Below, piece after piece: positions 9,501 through 17,193 of a stretch of DNA of 64,000 bases. The stretch is from Kribbella monticola (GTDB lineage Bacteria > Actinomycetota > Actinomycetes > Propionibacteriales > Kribbellaceae). Made by a program: the position numbers and the translations under genes. The notes under the pieces are model-generated. The model made no database searches. It was not told the origin of the DNA and worked only from the letters and a program-made list of their open reading frames with translations. The DNA lies in assembly GCF_003261635.1 (NCBI RefSeq), contig NZ_QFXK01000010.1, forward strand, positions 452,635-516,634, in the 5' to 3' direction. Numbering within the stretch: position 1 is the stretch's first letter; each line of letters begins with the position of its first letter.

Positions 9501-11032
9501 AAGACGCGATGCTGCTCGGCGTTGGACAGGCGGGCGTAGAGGGGGAGGACCTCGACTCCACCGCCCGGTCGGCCGCGCTGTGCGGCGTACTTCTCGTTCA
9601 ACGCGTCCGCGGTGTCGCGGATCTCGCGCTCGCCGCTGAGGAACACCAGGATGTCGCCGGGCGCCTCGTACTCGAGTTCGTCGACCGCATCCAGGATCGC
9701 CTGCGTCTGGTCGCGATCGATCGTGCTCGGGTCGTCGGGGTCGTTGATCGGGCGGTACCGCACCTCGACCGGGTAGGTCCGGCCGGAGACCTCGACGATG
9801 GGGGCGGGCTGCCCTTGCGCGTCGGCGAAGTGCTCGGCGAACCGCTCGGGGTCGATCGTCGCCGAGGTGATGATCACCTTGAGATCGGGGCGACGGGGGA
9901 GGAGCTGGCGAAGGTACCCGAGGATGAAGTCGATGTTGAGACTGCGCTCGTGCGCCTCGTCGATGATGAGCGTGTCGTACCGGCTCAGGTCGCGATCGCG
10001 TTGCAACTCGGCGAGCAGGATGCCATCCGTCATCAGCTTCACCAGAGAGCGCTCACTGACCTTGTCGGTGAACCGTACGGCGTACCCGATGGTCTCGCCG
10101 AGTTCGGTGCCGAGCTCCTCGGCGATGCGCTCGGCGACCGTGCGGGCGGCGAGCCGGCGCGGCTGGGTGTGGCCGATCATGCCGTGCACGCCGCGACCTA
10201 GTTCGAGACAGATCTTCGGGATCTGAGTGGTCTTGCCGGAACCGGTCTCACCGGCGATCACGACGACCTGGTGGTCCCGGATCGCCGCCGCGATGTCGTC
10301 CTTGAGCTGACTGACCGGCAGCTCTTCGGGATAGGAGATCTCCGGTACGGCGAGCCGCCGGCGCTCCACCTTCTGCTCGGCCTGCTCGATCGCGTTCGCG
10401 ACGCCCTGCAGCGCCTGATCGCGCTTGGCGGTCTCCTTGATGCCGCGAACCCGCTCCAACCGCCGCCCGAGCTGCTCCCGATCCCCAGTCATCACCCCGT
10501 CGAGCCGCTTCACCAACTCACCGACCGACAAACTCTCCGAACCCCCACGCGAGTGCGCATCCCCCGAGGCGCCGCGCGAGTGCGCATCCCCCGAGGCGCT
10601 GCGCGAGTGCGCGCTCTCTGAGGTGCTGCGCGAGTGCGCGCTATCCGAGGCGCCGCTTGAGGGCGCGCTCTCCGAGGTGCTGCGCGAGTGCGCGCTCTCC
10701 GAACCCCCACGCGAGAGTGCATCCCCCGAGGCGCCGCGCGAGTCCGCGGTCTCTGAGGCGCTGCGCGAGTGCGCGCTCTCTGAGGCGCCGCTTGAGGGCG
10801 CGCTCTCTGAGGCGCTGCTTGGGTGCCGATCCGCTGGAGCGCTGCGGGGCGGTGCGTCCTCGGAGGTGCTGGCTGGGGGCGCACTCTCCGCACCGGCCGC
10901 CGGGCGCGGGGACTTGGGGTTCTTGCCGCGGCGTCGGCGACGGCGTGGCGCCGCACCCTGCGCGGCGGCCGGGTCCGGTGAGGTGGAGGCAACTGGGGAA
11001 GGACGCGGCGAATCGGTCCGGGCATCAGGCAT
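6593..11032 (-). CDS. hrpA: ATP-dependent RNA helicase HrpA (DEAH box)
   Basis: A DEAH-box RNA helicase of about 1479 residues. Walker A GETGSGKTT lies near residue 267 and the DEAH box near 358, followed by the SAT motif (ITSATID), the RecA-2 domain with the arginine-finger motif QRKGRCGR, and a winged-helix/ratchet/OB module. The long C-terminal DUF3418 region is specific to HrpA. The role is ATP-driven RNA or ribonucleoprotein remodelling in the cytoplasm. The N-terminal 200 residues are unusual: a basic Arg/Pro patch, then about ten Ser-rich decapeptides encoded by a 30-bp repeat. ATG 11032 is preferred; an in-frame GTG at 11071 would add 13 residues. A long open frame on the opposite strand is a codon-bias shadow. 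Confidence 0.93.
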   Translation of the reverse strand: MPDARTDSPRPSPVASTSPDPAAAQGAAPRRRRRRGKNPKSPRPAAGAESAPPASTSEDAPPRSAPADRHPSSASESAPSSGASESAHSRSASETADSRGASGDALSRGGSESAHSRSTSESAPSSGASDSAHSRSTSESAHSRSASGDAHSRGASGDAHSRGGSESLSVGELVKRLDGVMTGDREQLGRRLERVRGIKETAKRDQALQGVANAIEQAEQKVERRRLAVPEISYPEELPVSQLKDDIAAAIRDHQVVVIAGETGSGKTTQIPKICLELGRGVHGMIGHTQPRRLAARTVAERIAEELGTELGETIGYAVRFTDKVSERSLVKLMTDGILLAELQRDRDLSRYDTLIIDEAHERSLNIDFILGYLRQLLPRRPDLKVIITSATIDPERFAEHFADAQGQPAPIVEVSGRTYPVEVRYRPINDPDDPSTIDRDQTQAILDAVDELEYEAPGDILVFLSGEREIRDTADALNEKYAAQRGRPGGGVEVLPLYARLSNAEQHRVFSSHGSSRRIVLATNVAETSLTVPGIKYVIDPGTARISRYSHRTKVQHLPIEPVSQASANQRKGRCGRTSDGICIRLYSEEHFESRPEFTDPEILRTNLASVILQMTSIGLGDIAAFPFIDEPDKRSITDGLQLLTELGAIDGKSQSDRNRRLTPIGKQLAQIPLDPRLARMIVEADKHGCVREVMVIASALSIQDPRERPTDAEAQATQQHARFRDPNSDFLGFLNLWNYLKKQQNELSGNQFRRMCRNEYLNYLRVREWQDIFAQLRQVAAQIGVTLNSGGAADPQNVHISLMAGLLSHLGMKDPANQHQYLGARGAKFAIFPGSGLFKKPPQFVMAAELVETSRLWARVNAKIEPEWAEDLAAHLIKRSYSEPHWERKAGAVMAYEKVTLYGVPIVARRKVNYGKVDAEVSRELFIRHALVEGDWDTHHKFFHENRKLIEEVEELEERTRRRDLLVDDETLFAFYDERLGPEVVTGRHFDTWWKKARQRDPDLLDFERSLVVREGAEIEERDFPLTWTQNGMTFDLTYAFEPGTDADGVTVHIPLLVLNQVTADGFEWSVPGFREELVTALIKSLPKAVRRNIVPAPDHARRVLPALDQSSGPLTDALAREFRSLRDVQIEPEDWDWSRIPEHLRMTFRVVDDHGKTVAEGKDLAALKERLKPKTKAAISQVASKAVSGLERSGLTDWTFGDLPKTFSEHRNGLTVAGYPALVDEGKTVAIRLQETERDQAAAMWTGTRRLLLLTMPSVIDVVQRNLTNQQKMTLLAGPHRNVGDLLDDAISAAVDQLMAAAGGPAWNLTAFSVLRDAVRSELADTVLKILQQVEQVLAHARTVDKQISRASSPALLAALSDVRGQLEGLVHRGFITEAGAQRLPDLVRYLRGIEQRLDKIGANAMRDRSGMAIVDTLTAEYEKRLKAVPTGKYPSPELLEVRWMLEELRISLFAQTLGTPYPVSDKRIRKALTTA
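10541..10830 (-). repeat. In-frame 30-bp minisatellite in the hrpA N-terminus
   Basis: Roughly ten diverged copies of a 30-bp unit containing GCGCGAGTGCGCGCTC on the plus strand. The unit is a multiple of three and encodes Ser/Ala/His/Arg decapeptides of the form SESAHSRSAS on the minus strand. The segment should be disordered and probably varies in copy number between strains. Confidence 0.85.
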
Positions 11033-11098
11033 GTCGAAGTCCAGTTTAGGCGGCCGACTCCAACCGCTCACGTGGTTTACCCACCGACACCTCGCCCG

Positions 11099-11479
11099 TC
11101 AGCCGCTGAGCGGCTGGACGCGTCGGCGCAGCAGACAGAATTCGTTGCCTTCGGGATCAGCAAGCACATGCCACGGTTCGTCGCCGGTCTGCCCGACATC
11201 CGCCCTGCGTGCGCCCGCCGCGAGCAACCGTTCGAGCTCGGCATCCTGATCGGTATCGGTCGGATTCACATCGAAGTGAATCGGAAGTTTGCCCCGCCGC
11301 GGCGCAGTACTCCGGTTGAACACCAGAATCGGCGAAGCCCCGCCACCCTCCGGCGGCCCGATCTCCAAATCATCGCCGTCCCAGCGAAGCTCGACATACC
11401 CGAGCACCTCACACCAGAAGTCCGCCAGCCGCTGCGGGTCGACACAGTCGATGACAAGCTCAGTAATCCGACAAGCCAT
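11099..11479 (-). CDS. VOC family protein
   Basis: A 126-residue vicinal-oxygen-chelate protein. It begins MACRITELVIDCVDPQRLADFWCEVLGY, the standard first module, has PIHFDVNPTD in the second, and ends VLADPEGNEFCLLRR with the usual C-terminal Glu. ATG 11479 is chosen because the homologous fold starts there; the frame stays open upstream to about 11770, but that part merely translates the 30-bp tandem repeat and is not protein-like. Substrate unknown. It resembles the group often annotated as glyoxalase-like domain proteins. Confidence 0.82.
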   Translation of the reverse strand: MACRITELVIDCVDPQRLADFWCEVLGYVELRWDGDDLEIGPPEGGGASPILVFNRSTAPRRGKLPIHFDVNPTDTDQDAELERLLAAGARRADVGQTGDEPWHVLADPEGNEFCLLRRRVQPLSG

Positions 11480-11832
11480 GCCCGACTCTAACGCCACCAT
11501 CCGCACGCCGAACGCCGCCCAATTCCGGCACCTCGAAGTGCGAAACCGGCACGTCGCAGTCGAGCCCGGGCAGAATCCGCGGACTCCTCGATCCGGGCGC
11601 CCAGGTCGCCCTGCCGGTCCTGCGGCTGTTAATGGTGTTCGCGGCCGGGACCATCCGATCCGGCCCCCCGGTCTGGGCATCCGCTTCCACCCGGCATCCG
11701 ATCCGGGCATCCGCTCCCACCCGGCATCCGATCCGGGCATCCGCTCCCACCCGGCATCCGATCCGGGCATCCGCTCCCACCCGGCATCCGATCCGACCGC
11801 CGGCAGTTCGGGCGGCCGGTTGGCCTCGGGGG
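11480..11832. other. Intergenic region, no gene seen
   Basis: 353 bases between two minus-strand genes. It holds the 30-bp tandem array described separately and otherwise GC-rich sequence without ribosome site, hairpin terminator or protein-like frame. Any promoter for the VOC gene must lie at its left end; I cannot identify one. Confidence 0.6.
11677..11796. repeat. Intergenic 30-bp tandem repeat, four copies
   Basis: Four head-to-tail copies of a 30-bp unit starting GCATCCGCTCCCACCCGG, with only the first (one base) and last (one base) differing. There are no spacers, so it is a minisatellite and not a CRISPR array. Each unit contains GGATCGGAT-type short inverted elements on the other strand. 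Near-identity of the copies implies recent expansion or homogenisation. Confidence 0.92.
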
Positions 11833-12240
11833 TCAGTCGTCGCGTGAGGTGGGGACCTTGACGGCGAGGACCGGGACGGGGGCTTCGAGGAGTACGCGCT
11901 GTGCGGTGCTGCCGAGGATGAGTTTGCCGACCGGACTCCGGCGGCGCAGGCCGAGAACGATCAGGCCGACCTCCTCCTCGGCTGCGGCCTTCAGAAGCTC
12001 CCCGGCGACGTCGCCGCTACCGACTGCTTGTTTGATCGTCACCTCGACGCCCCGCTCGCGAAGCTTCGTCTCGGCCGCGGCCAGCTCCTCGGAGTTGGCG
12101 TACCGGTTGTCGAGAAACGTGTCACCACGGCTGGTGTTGAGCAACAGGATGGAAGCCCCACGCAACAGAGCCTCCGCGCCCGCCGCCTCGAGAGCAGCCT
12201 CACCTTCAGGCGTCGGCACGTACCCGACCAGGATCTTCAT
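11833..12240 (-). CDS. Universal stress protein (UspA family)
   Basis: A 135-residue single-domain Usp. It begins MKILVGYVPTPEGEAAL, where the ATP-binding type normally has an Asp after the first strand, and ends with GLRRRSPVGKLILGSTAQRVL, which matches the G-2X-G-9X-G-S/T nucleotide-binding loop. It is likely a small cytoplasmic ATP-binding dimer made under stress; the client is unknown. No partner gene is adjacent. Confidence 0.88.
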   Translation of the reverse strand: MKILVGYVPTPEGEAALEAAGAEALLRGASILLLNTSRGDTFLDNRYANSEELAAAETKLRERGVEVTIKQAVGSGDVAGELLKAAAEEEVGLIVLGLRRRSPVGKLILGSTAQRVLLEAPVPVLAVKVPTSRDD

Positions 12241-12340
12241 ACCTCCACTCTCCCATCACCCCCGTTCAACCCCCCGAACCCGCTCCGCACCAACGCACCC
12301 AACCCCCGCAAGAGATCCCCCACGGACTGCTTGCTTGGTG

Positions 12341-14047
12341 TCAGGTGGTGGGGAGTTCTCGGCGGAGGACTTTTCCGGTGGCGTTGCGGGGCAGGGTGTT
12401 GAGGAGGACCACTTTGCGAGGCGCCTTGTAGCGGGCGAGGTTCGAGCGGACGTACTCGATCAGCTCGTCGGGAAGCGCGTCTCGCGAGGCGTCGTCCGAC
12501 GGTACGACGTACGCGATCAGGCGCTGGCCGAATTCCTCGTCCGGAACGCCGACCACGGCCGCGTCGATCACACCCGGGTGGCTCATCAGGCAGTCCTCGA
12601 CCTCGACCGGGTACACGTTTTCGCCGCCGGAGACGATCATGTCGTCCTCGCGTCCGTCGACGAAGAGCCGCCCGGCGGCGTCCAGATGGCCGAGATCGCC
12701 CGTGCTCATCCGTCCGTCCACCACGGTCTTGCTACTGCCGTCGGAATACCCACCGAACACCAATCCGCCACCCGCGAAGATCCGCCCAGCCTCGCCGACC
12801 GGCAGCACCTGATCGTCTTCGCCAAGGATCCGCACCGAACTCCCGAGACACGGCCGGCCGACAGTGCCAGGTGCGGCCGCCAAGTCCGCCGACGTGGCGA
12901 TTGTCGCGATGCCGATCTCGCTGGACCCGTACGCGTCGGACAGGATCGGCCCGAACTGCGCGATGAACCGCTCGGCCAACGCGGGACCGAGGGCGGACGC
13001 GCCCGAGATGACCGCCCGCAGCGAACTGAGGTCGTAACCGGCGATCCAGGCCGGTCCGAGCGCGAGCATCCGTTGCAGCATGACCGGTACGGCGACGACG
13101 GATCCCGCCCGATTCGCCTCGATCGAGGCGAGCACGGCCGCGGCGTCGTACCGGCGGGCCAGGACCAGCGGCGAGCCGAGGAACAAAGCGAGCATCGAGG
13201 TGAGCAGGCCGAGGCCGTGGAACAGCGGCGGGCAGATCACCATCGGCTCACCGGCGCGAAGGCCGATTCGGTCCAGCATGCTCGCGGTGAGTCCGATCAG
13301 CCCGGCCGCGGTCGGCGCTCGGGGCGCGGCCTTCGGCGTACCGGTGGTGCCCGACGTCAGGATGGTGATGTGTCCCGGCTTGTCCGGCACAGGCGGGGGA
13401 GGCGCCGAACCGGCTGCCAGCTCGTCGAGTCCGACTGCGCTGGACTGGTCCTTCCACCCCAGCAGGGTAGGCAGTTCGGCATCGATCGCGAACTCCTCGT
13501 CGTGGATCAGCAGATCCGGCTGATGCTTCTTGAGCACGGCCTTCAATTGCGGCGCGGCGAACTCGGTGTTCACGAACAGCACGTCCGCGCCGAGCCGAGA
13601 GGTCGCCAGCGTCGCTTCGAGGAAACCGCGGTGGTTCCGGCAGAGCACCGCAACCTTGCTACCGGCAACAATCCCGTACTGCGCGTGCAACTCGGCAGCC
13701 TGCTGCGAACAGCGCTGGTCGAGCTCCCGGTAGGTCAAGCTGCCGCGCTCGTCGATCACGGCGTTCTGATCCGGGTACCTGATCGCCGCCACGGCTCCGA
13801 GCGCCGCCATCGACTGACCCCACTGCCGAAGCGCCCGCTCGATCGGCAACAGCTGCGACGGCCGCACCGATCGCCACACCCCTGACCGGATCAACCCGAC
13901 CGATACCCCCGCGGCCTCGGAAGCACTACGAACCAGCCACTCCGGCGGCCGCATCGGCCCGATCGGCCGCGGCATCATCCCCGCTCGCCCCATCGACCTC
14001 ATCTCCGCTCGACCACGGTCTACTTCTGATCGTCCTGGTGACGTCAT
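12341..14047 (-). CDS. AMP-forming acyl-CoA synthetase (ANL superfamily)
   Basis: A 568-residue adenylate-forming ligase. The P-loop ILTSGTTGTPK, the A5 motif SDAYGSSEIG, the hinge DLGHLDAAGRLFVDGREDDMIVSGGENVYP and the C-terminal catalytic Lys in RNATGKVLRREL are all present. It activates a carboxylic acid, probably fatty or aromatic, to an acyl-AMP and then the CoA ester. The start codon ATG 14047 overlaps the stop of the upstream SDR as ATGA, so the two are translationally coupled. The roughly 70 residues before the canonical domain are Arg- and Met-rich and may form a membrane-associating helix. Exact substrate unknown. Confidence 0.88.
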   Translation of the reverse strand: MTSPGRSEVDRGRAEMRSMGRAGMMPRPIGPMRPPEWLVRSASEAAGVSVGLIRSGVWRSVRPSQLLPIERALRQWGQSMAALGAVAAIRYPDQNAVIDERGSLTYRELDQRCSQQAAELHAQYGIVAGSKVAVLCRNHRGFLEATLATSRLGADVLFVNTEFAAPQLKAVLKKHQPDLLIHDEEFAIDAELPTLLGWKDQSSAVGLDELAAGSAPPPPVPDKPGHITILTSGTTGTPKAAPRAPTAAGLIGLTASMLDRIGLRAGEPMVICPPLFHGLGLLTSMLALFLGSPLVLARRYDAAAVLASIEANRAGSVVAVPVMLQRMLALGPAWIAGYDLSSLRAVISGASALGPALAERFIAQFGPILSDAYGSSEIGIATIATSADLAAAPGTVGRPCLGSSVRILGEDDQVLPVGEAGRIFAGGGLVFGGYSDGSSKTVVDGRMSTGDLGHLDAAGRLFVDGREDDMIVSGGENVYPVEVEDCLMSHPGVIDAAVVGVPDEEFGQRLIAYVVPSDDASRDALPDELIEYVRSNLARYKAPRKVVLLNTLPRNATGKVLRRELPTT

Positions 14048-14925
14048 GGCTTGCGCTTCGGCTTGTCGGTACGGCGGAAATACTGCTCGAGCAACCGGTC
14101 CGTTGGCACCCGGAGCATGTTGCCGATGGCATCGGCCGGGCGAACGAAGGGCGGCGTGATGTTGTGCGGCTTGTTGGCGACGGCCGCACACACTTGGTCG
14201 GCCGCCTGCTCGGGACTCAACCCTGGCAGCTGATTGAGCAGCGGAGTCGGTGAACTCATCCTCGTGTGAACCAGCCCCATGTAGACGGTCGATGTCGTCA
14301 CTCTGTCGTTCCGGACCTCTTGCGACACGCAGCGCAGCCAGACATCGAACGCACTCTTCGAAGCCAGGTATGCCGACCAGCGCGCCATCGGTGGCGTGCG
14401 CACCCCAGCCGTCGACACGTTGACGATGTGCCCGGACCGGCGCTCGCGCATGGACGGCAGCAACTCCAGCACGAGCTTGGCCGGCCCGAGATAGTTCACG
14501 GAGTTCGTCCGCTCGATGTCGTGGAACCGCTGGTAGGAGTCCGCGACCGACCGCCTGATCGACTTGCCGGCGTTGCTCACCAGCACGTCGACGTGCCCGT
14601 GATCGGCCAGCACGCCGGCGACGAGTTGCTCGATCGACGCGGTGTCCGCCAGGTTCGCCGGATAGTCGAACGCCTTCCCGCCGTCCGCGCGGATCTCGTC
14701 GGCGACGACCTTCAACTGTTCCGCGGTCCGCGCGACGAGGAGCACCGTCGCGCCCGCCCGCGCCAGCCGCTTGGCCGTCGCCTCACCGATCCCGTACGAC
14801 GAGCCGGTCACCATCACGACCTTGCCGCCCACCGCCGCAGCGAGCCGGTCGTCGGCAACCCGGCTGCGCCCATTGGTCAGCGCGACGAGCAGAGGCCAAC
14901 CCAACGGACGCTTCCGAGTCACCAT
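14044..14925 (-). CDS. Short-chain dehydrogenase/reductase
   Basis: A 293-residue classical SDR with an extended N-terminus. The cofactor motif TGSSYGIG, the NAG motif (SNAGKS) and the active-site YLASK (with upstream Ser in NVSTAG) are intact, so it should be a working NAD(P)-dependent oxidoreductase. It is the first gene of a two-gene operon with the acyl-CoA synthetase, ending in a 4-base ATGA overlap. Similar SDR/ligase pairs occur in actinobacterial lipid metabolism, so a fatty acyl or hydroxy-acyl substrate is a reasonable guess, not a proof. Confidence 0.87.
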   Translation of the reverse strand: MVTRKRPLGWPLLVALTNGRSRVADDRLAAAVGGKVVMVTGSSYGIGEATAKRLARAGATVLLVARTAEQLKVVADEIRADGGKAFDYPANLADTASIEQLVAGVLADHGHVDVLVSNAGKSIRRSVADSYQRFHDIERTNSVNYLGPAKLVLELLPSMRERRSGHIVNVSTAGVRTPPMARWSAYLASKSAFDVWLRCVSQEVRNDRVTTSTVYMGLVHTRMSSPTPLLNQLPGLSPEQAADQVCAAVANKPHNITPPFVRPADAIGNMLRVPTDRLLEQYFRRTDKPKRKP

Positions 14926-15111
14926 GCCCCGACATTACCGGCTAGTAGCCAATCTCGGCAGAGGCAGCTTGGAGCAATTCCCGCGCTTCGGTAGCCGCCC
15001 ACCACCAGCGACACCGGTCCGCCGGATGACGCCGGCCGTGGTCGAGGCCGGTCATGTCGGAGGCTGAGCTGTTGCCACCTCGGCAAGCCGCGCAGCGCCA
15101 GTCGGGCGGCC

Positions 15112-15909
15112 TCAGTTGGCCTCCCTGGCGATGCGTTCCAGCCAGTCGCGGAGCAGGACCCCCATCAGGCCCGCCTGCTCGATCTGGAGATTGTGTCCAG
15201 CCCGGTCCAGCACGGCGTAGGTGGCGCGTGGGTAGTGGGGAAGCAGCGCGTACTGATCGGCGTACCCGGTGATGGAGTCTTGCCGCCCGCACAGGACCAG
15301 CGTCGGGCGCTCGTACACCGGGCCGCTCTCCGGCGCGACCGTCAGCGCCCAGTTCTTCCGGATCCTCTCCATCGCCTCGGTGTCGGCAGCGTCCAGGCCG
15401 GGCATCACATCCGCGCGGTACTGCTGGAGAGTCTCGGCCGTCTGGATCACGGCAATCTCGGTGAAGTCCTCGACCTCTTGTGGACTGAGCGATTCGACCA
15501 GTCCGGGGTCGACCTCCAGAACCACATGGTCGGGAACGGTCCGCTCGGCATGCTCGAGTGCCACCCCGATGGGACAGATCAGCCCGAGCCCGAGCACCTG
15601 CGCCGGCCGTTGCGCGACCAGGCCGCGCGCGAGATATCCGCCGTACGACTCACCGATGACCGCGAACGGTTCGTCGCCGATCTCTGTGTCGATGAACTCG
15701 ATCAGCGCGGCCATGATCCCGTCGGAGCTGTCGATGGTCCCGGCTGGGCTGGCGCCCATCCCAGGGAGGTCGGGATAGAGCCTTCGGTAGCCCGGAACGT
15801 CGGCGAAGAAGGGCTCGAGTGGCCCGGTCATCAGCCGGTGATCCGGTGTCCAGCCGTGCAGAGCGAGGACCGGAGTGCCTTCTCCGTGGGAGACGTGGTG
15901 AAGCGTCAT
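15112..15909 (-). CDS. Alpha/beta hydrolase
   Basis: A 265-residue serine hydrolase: oxyanion HGWTPDH, nucleophile elbow GESYGG, acid in LCGRQDS and His in DRAGHNLQIE. GGAAAGG before ATG 15909 is a good ribosome site. The form is that of small carboxylesterases or lactonases close to proline iminopeptidases. It is divergent from the M24 peptidase gene with only 111 bases between, which hints at, but does not show, a common peptide or ester substrate. Confidence 0.85.
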   Translation of the reverse strand: MTLHHVSHGEGTPVLALHGWTPDHRLMTGPLEPFFADVPGYRRLYPDLPGMGASPAGTIDSSDGIMAALIEFIDTEIGDEPFAVIGESYGGYLARGLVAQRPAQVLGLGLICPIGVALEHAERTVPDHVVLEVDPGLVESLSPQEVEDFTEIAVIQTAETLQQYRADVMPGLDAADTEAMERIRKNWALTVAPESGPVYERPTLVLCGRQDSITGYADQYALLPHYPRATYAVLDRAGHNLQIEQAGLMGVLLRDWLERIAREAN

Positions 15910-15985
15910 GGTCGTGCCTTTCCGTGCGCGAAGCAGGCCGGTCTCGGGGTGGCGATCCAGCTGGCAGAAGTTCTAACAACTCGCT

Positions 15986-16014
15986 CCGACAATTTCCGCG
16001 AGCTCGCCTAGTCT
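15986..16014 (+). promoter_or_regulatory. Leaderless promoter of the M24 peptidase gene
   Basis: CCGACA (15986-15991) and TAGTCT (16009-16014) are separated by exactly 17 bp, and only six bases lie between the -10 hexamer and ATG 16021. There is no ribosome site. The transcript most likely begins on the A of the start codon. Confidence 0.65.
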
Positions 16015-16020
16015 CGACCC

Positions 16021-17148
16021 ATGTCCTCACGTTCATTGCATCTCCAGACCCCTGACGTCACCGTCCTGCGTGGGCGGTTGGAGCGAGCGAAGGAGGCCGC
16101 CGCCGGCACCGGACTCCTGATCGCCCCCGGCTCGGATCTGCGCTACCTGATCGGCCAGGCGGGCGGTTCCTGGGAGCGGCTGACCACGCTCGTCATCCCC
16201 GCCGACGGCGACCCGGCACTCGTAGTACCGAAGATGGAGGCGCCCGGTTTCGCCGACGTGCCGGCCGATGACCTCGGGATCGAGGTTCTCACCTGGGTCG
16301 ACGGCGACGATCCGTACGCCGTGGCCGCGGCGCGCCTGGGTGGGTCGAAGCGGGTCGCGGTGAGCGACTGCACGCCTGCCCTCCACGTCCTGGCCTTTCG
16401 CGAGGCGCTGCCCGGCGTCGACCAGGTGCTCGCCGGGCCGATCGTGCGAGAGCTACGGATGCGCAAGGAAGCGGCCGAGATCGACGCCCTGCGCGAGGCG
16501 GGTGCCGCGATCGATCGTGTTCACGCGCGCGTCGGCGAATGGTTGCGAGCCGGCCGGACCGAGGCCGAGGTGGGAGCCGACATTGCCGCGGCGATCGTCG
16601 AGGAGGGCCATCTGAGCGCCGACTTCGTCATCGTCGGCAGTGGACCGAACGGGGCCAGCCCGCATCACGATGTCTCCGACCGGGTGATCGAGCCGGGCGA
16701 CGTCGTGGTGGTGGACATCGGCGGGCCGATCGCATCGGGGTACAACTCGGATTCCACTCGCACGTACTGCGTGGGAGAGCCGCGCGAGGCCGACGTACTC
16801 GCGACCTATGCAGTCCTCCAGGAGGCGCAGCAGGCAGCCGTCGATGCTGTGCGTCCGGGGGTCACCGCGGAGTCGATCGACCAGGCTGCCCGGGAGGTGA
16901 TCGCGGATGCTGGGCTCGGTGAGTTGTTTATCCACAGGACCGGTCATGGGATCGGCCTCGACGTGCACGAAGAGCCGTACATTGTCAGTGGGAACGAGCT
17001 AATTCTCGAACCAGGCATGGCTTTCAGCGTCGAGCCAGGCATCTATTCCGACGGCAGATGGGGGGCACGAATCGAAGACATCGTGGTGGTCACAGACACC
17101 GGCGTGGAGTCTTTCAACCAACGCCCCCACACCCTGACGATCGTCTGA
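16021..17148 (+). CDS. M24 family metallopeptidase (Xaa-Pro dipeptidase type)
   Basis: A 375-residue protein with an N-terminal creatinase-like domain (about 1-135) and a C-terminal pita-bread domain. All five metal ligands can be placed: D232 (VVDIGG), D244 (NSDSTRTY), H309 (HRTGHGIG), E338 (FSVEPGIY) and E352 (RIEDIVVV). It should be a dinuclear metal enzyme that removes N-terminal residues before Pro or cleaves Xaa-Pro dipeptides in the cytoplasm. The start is supported by the leaderless promoter directly upstream. Confidence 0.92.
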   Translation: MSSRSLHLQTPDVTVLRGRLERAKEAAAGTGLLIAPGSDLRYLIGQAGGSWERLTTLVIPADGDPALVVPKMEAPGFADVPADDLGIEVLTWVDGDDPYAVAAARLGGSKRVAVSDCTPALHVLAFREALPGVDQVLAGPIVRELRMRKEAAEIDALREAGAAIDRVHARVGEWLRAGRTEAEVGADIAAAIVEEGHLSADFVIVGSGPNGASPHHDVSDRVIEPGDVVVVDIGGPIASGYNSDSTRTYCVGEPREADVLATYAVLQEAQQAAVDAVRPGVTAESIDQAAREVIADAGLGELFIHRTGHGIGLDVHEEPYIVSGNELILEPGMAFSVEPGIYSDGRWGARIEDIVVVTDTGVESFNQRPHTLTIV

Positions 17149-17172
17149 TCGCGTACTGCGGGTCGCGGGCCG

Positions 17173-17193
17173 GCGCGGGCTGTCAGCCCGCGC
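17173..17193. terminator. Hairpin between convergent M24 and GlxA-type genes
   Basis: A perfect 9-bp GC-rich stem with a 3-base loop that covers the stop codon of the minus-strand regulator. It lies in the 34-base gap of the convergent pair and could stop transcription from both sides, though there is no T run. Confidence 0.5.

Noticed and set aside
6656..10201. 1181-codon open frame opposite hrpA
   Set aside because: It is the antisense frame created by GC-rich codon bias; its translation is repetitive Arg/Val/Asp without domains, while the minus strand encodes a complete HrpA.
11480..11770. N-terminal extension of the VOC protein
   Set aside because: The open frame translates the 30-bp repeat and gives low-complexity sequence; homology starts at ATG 11479.
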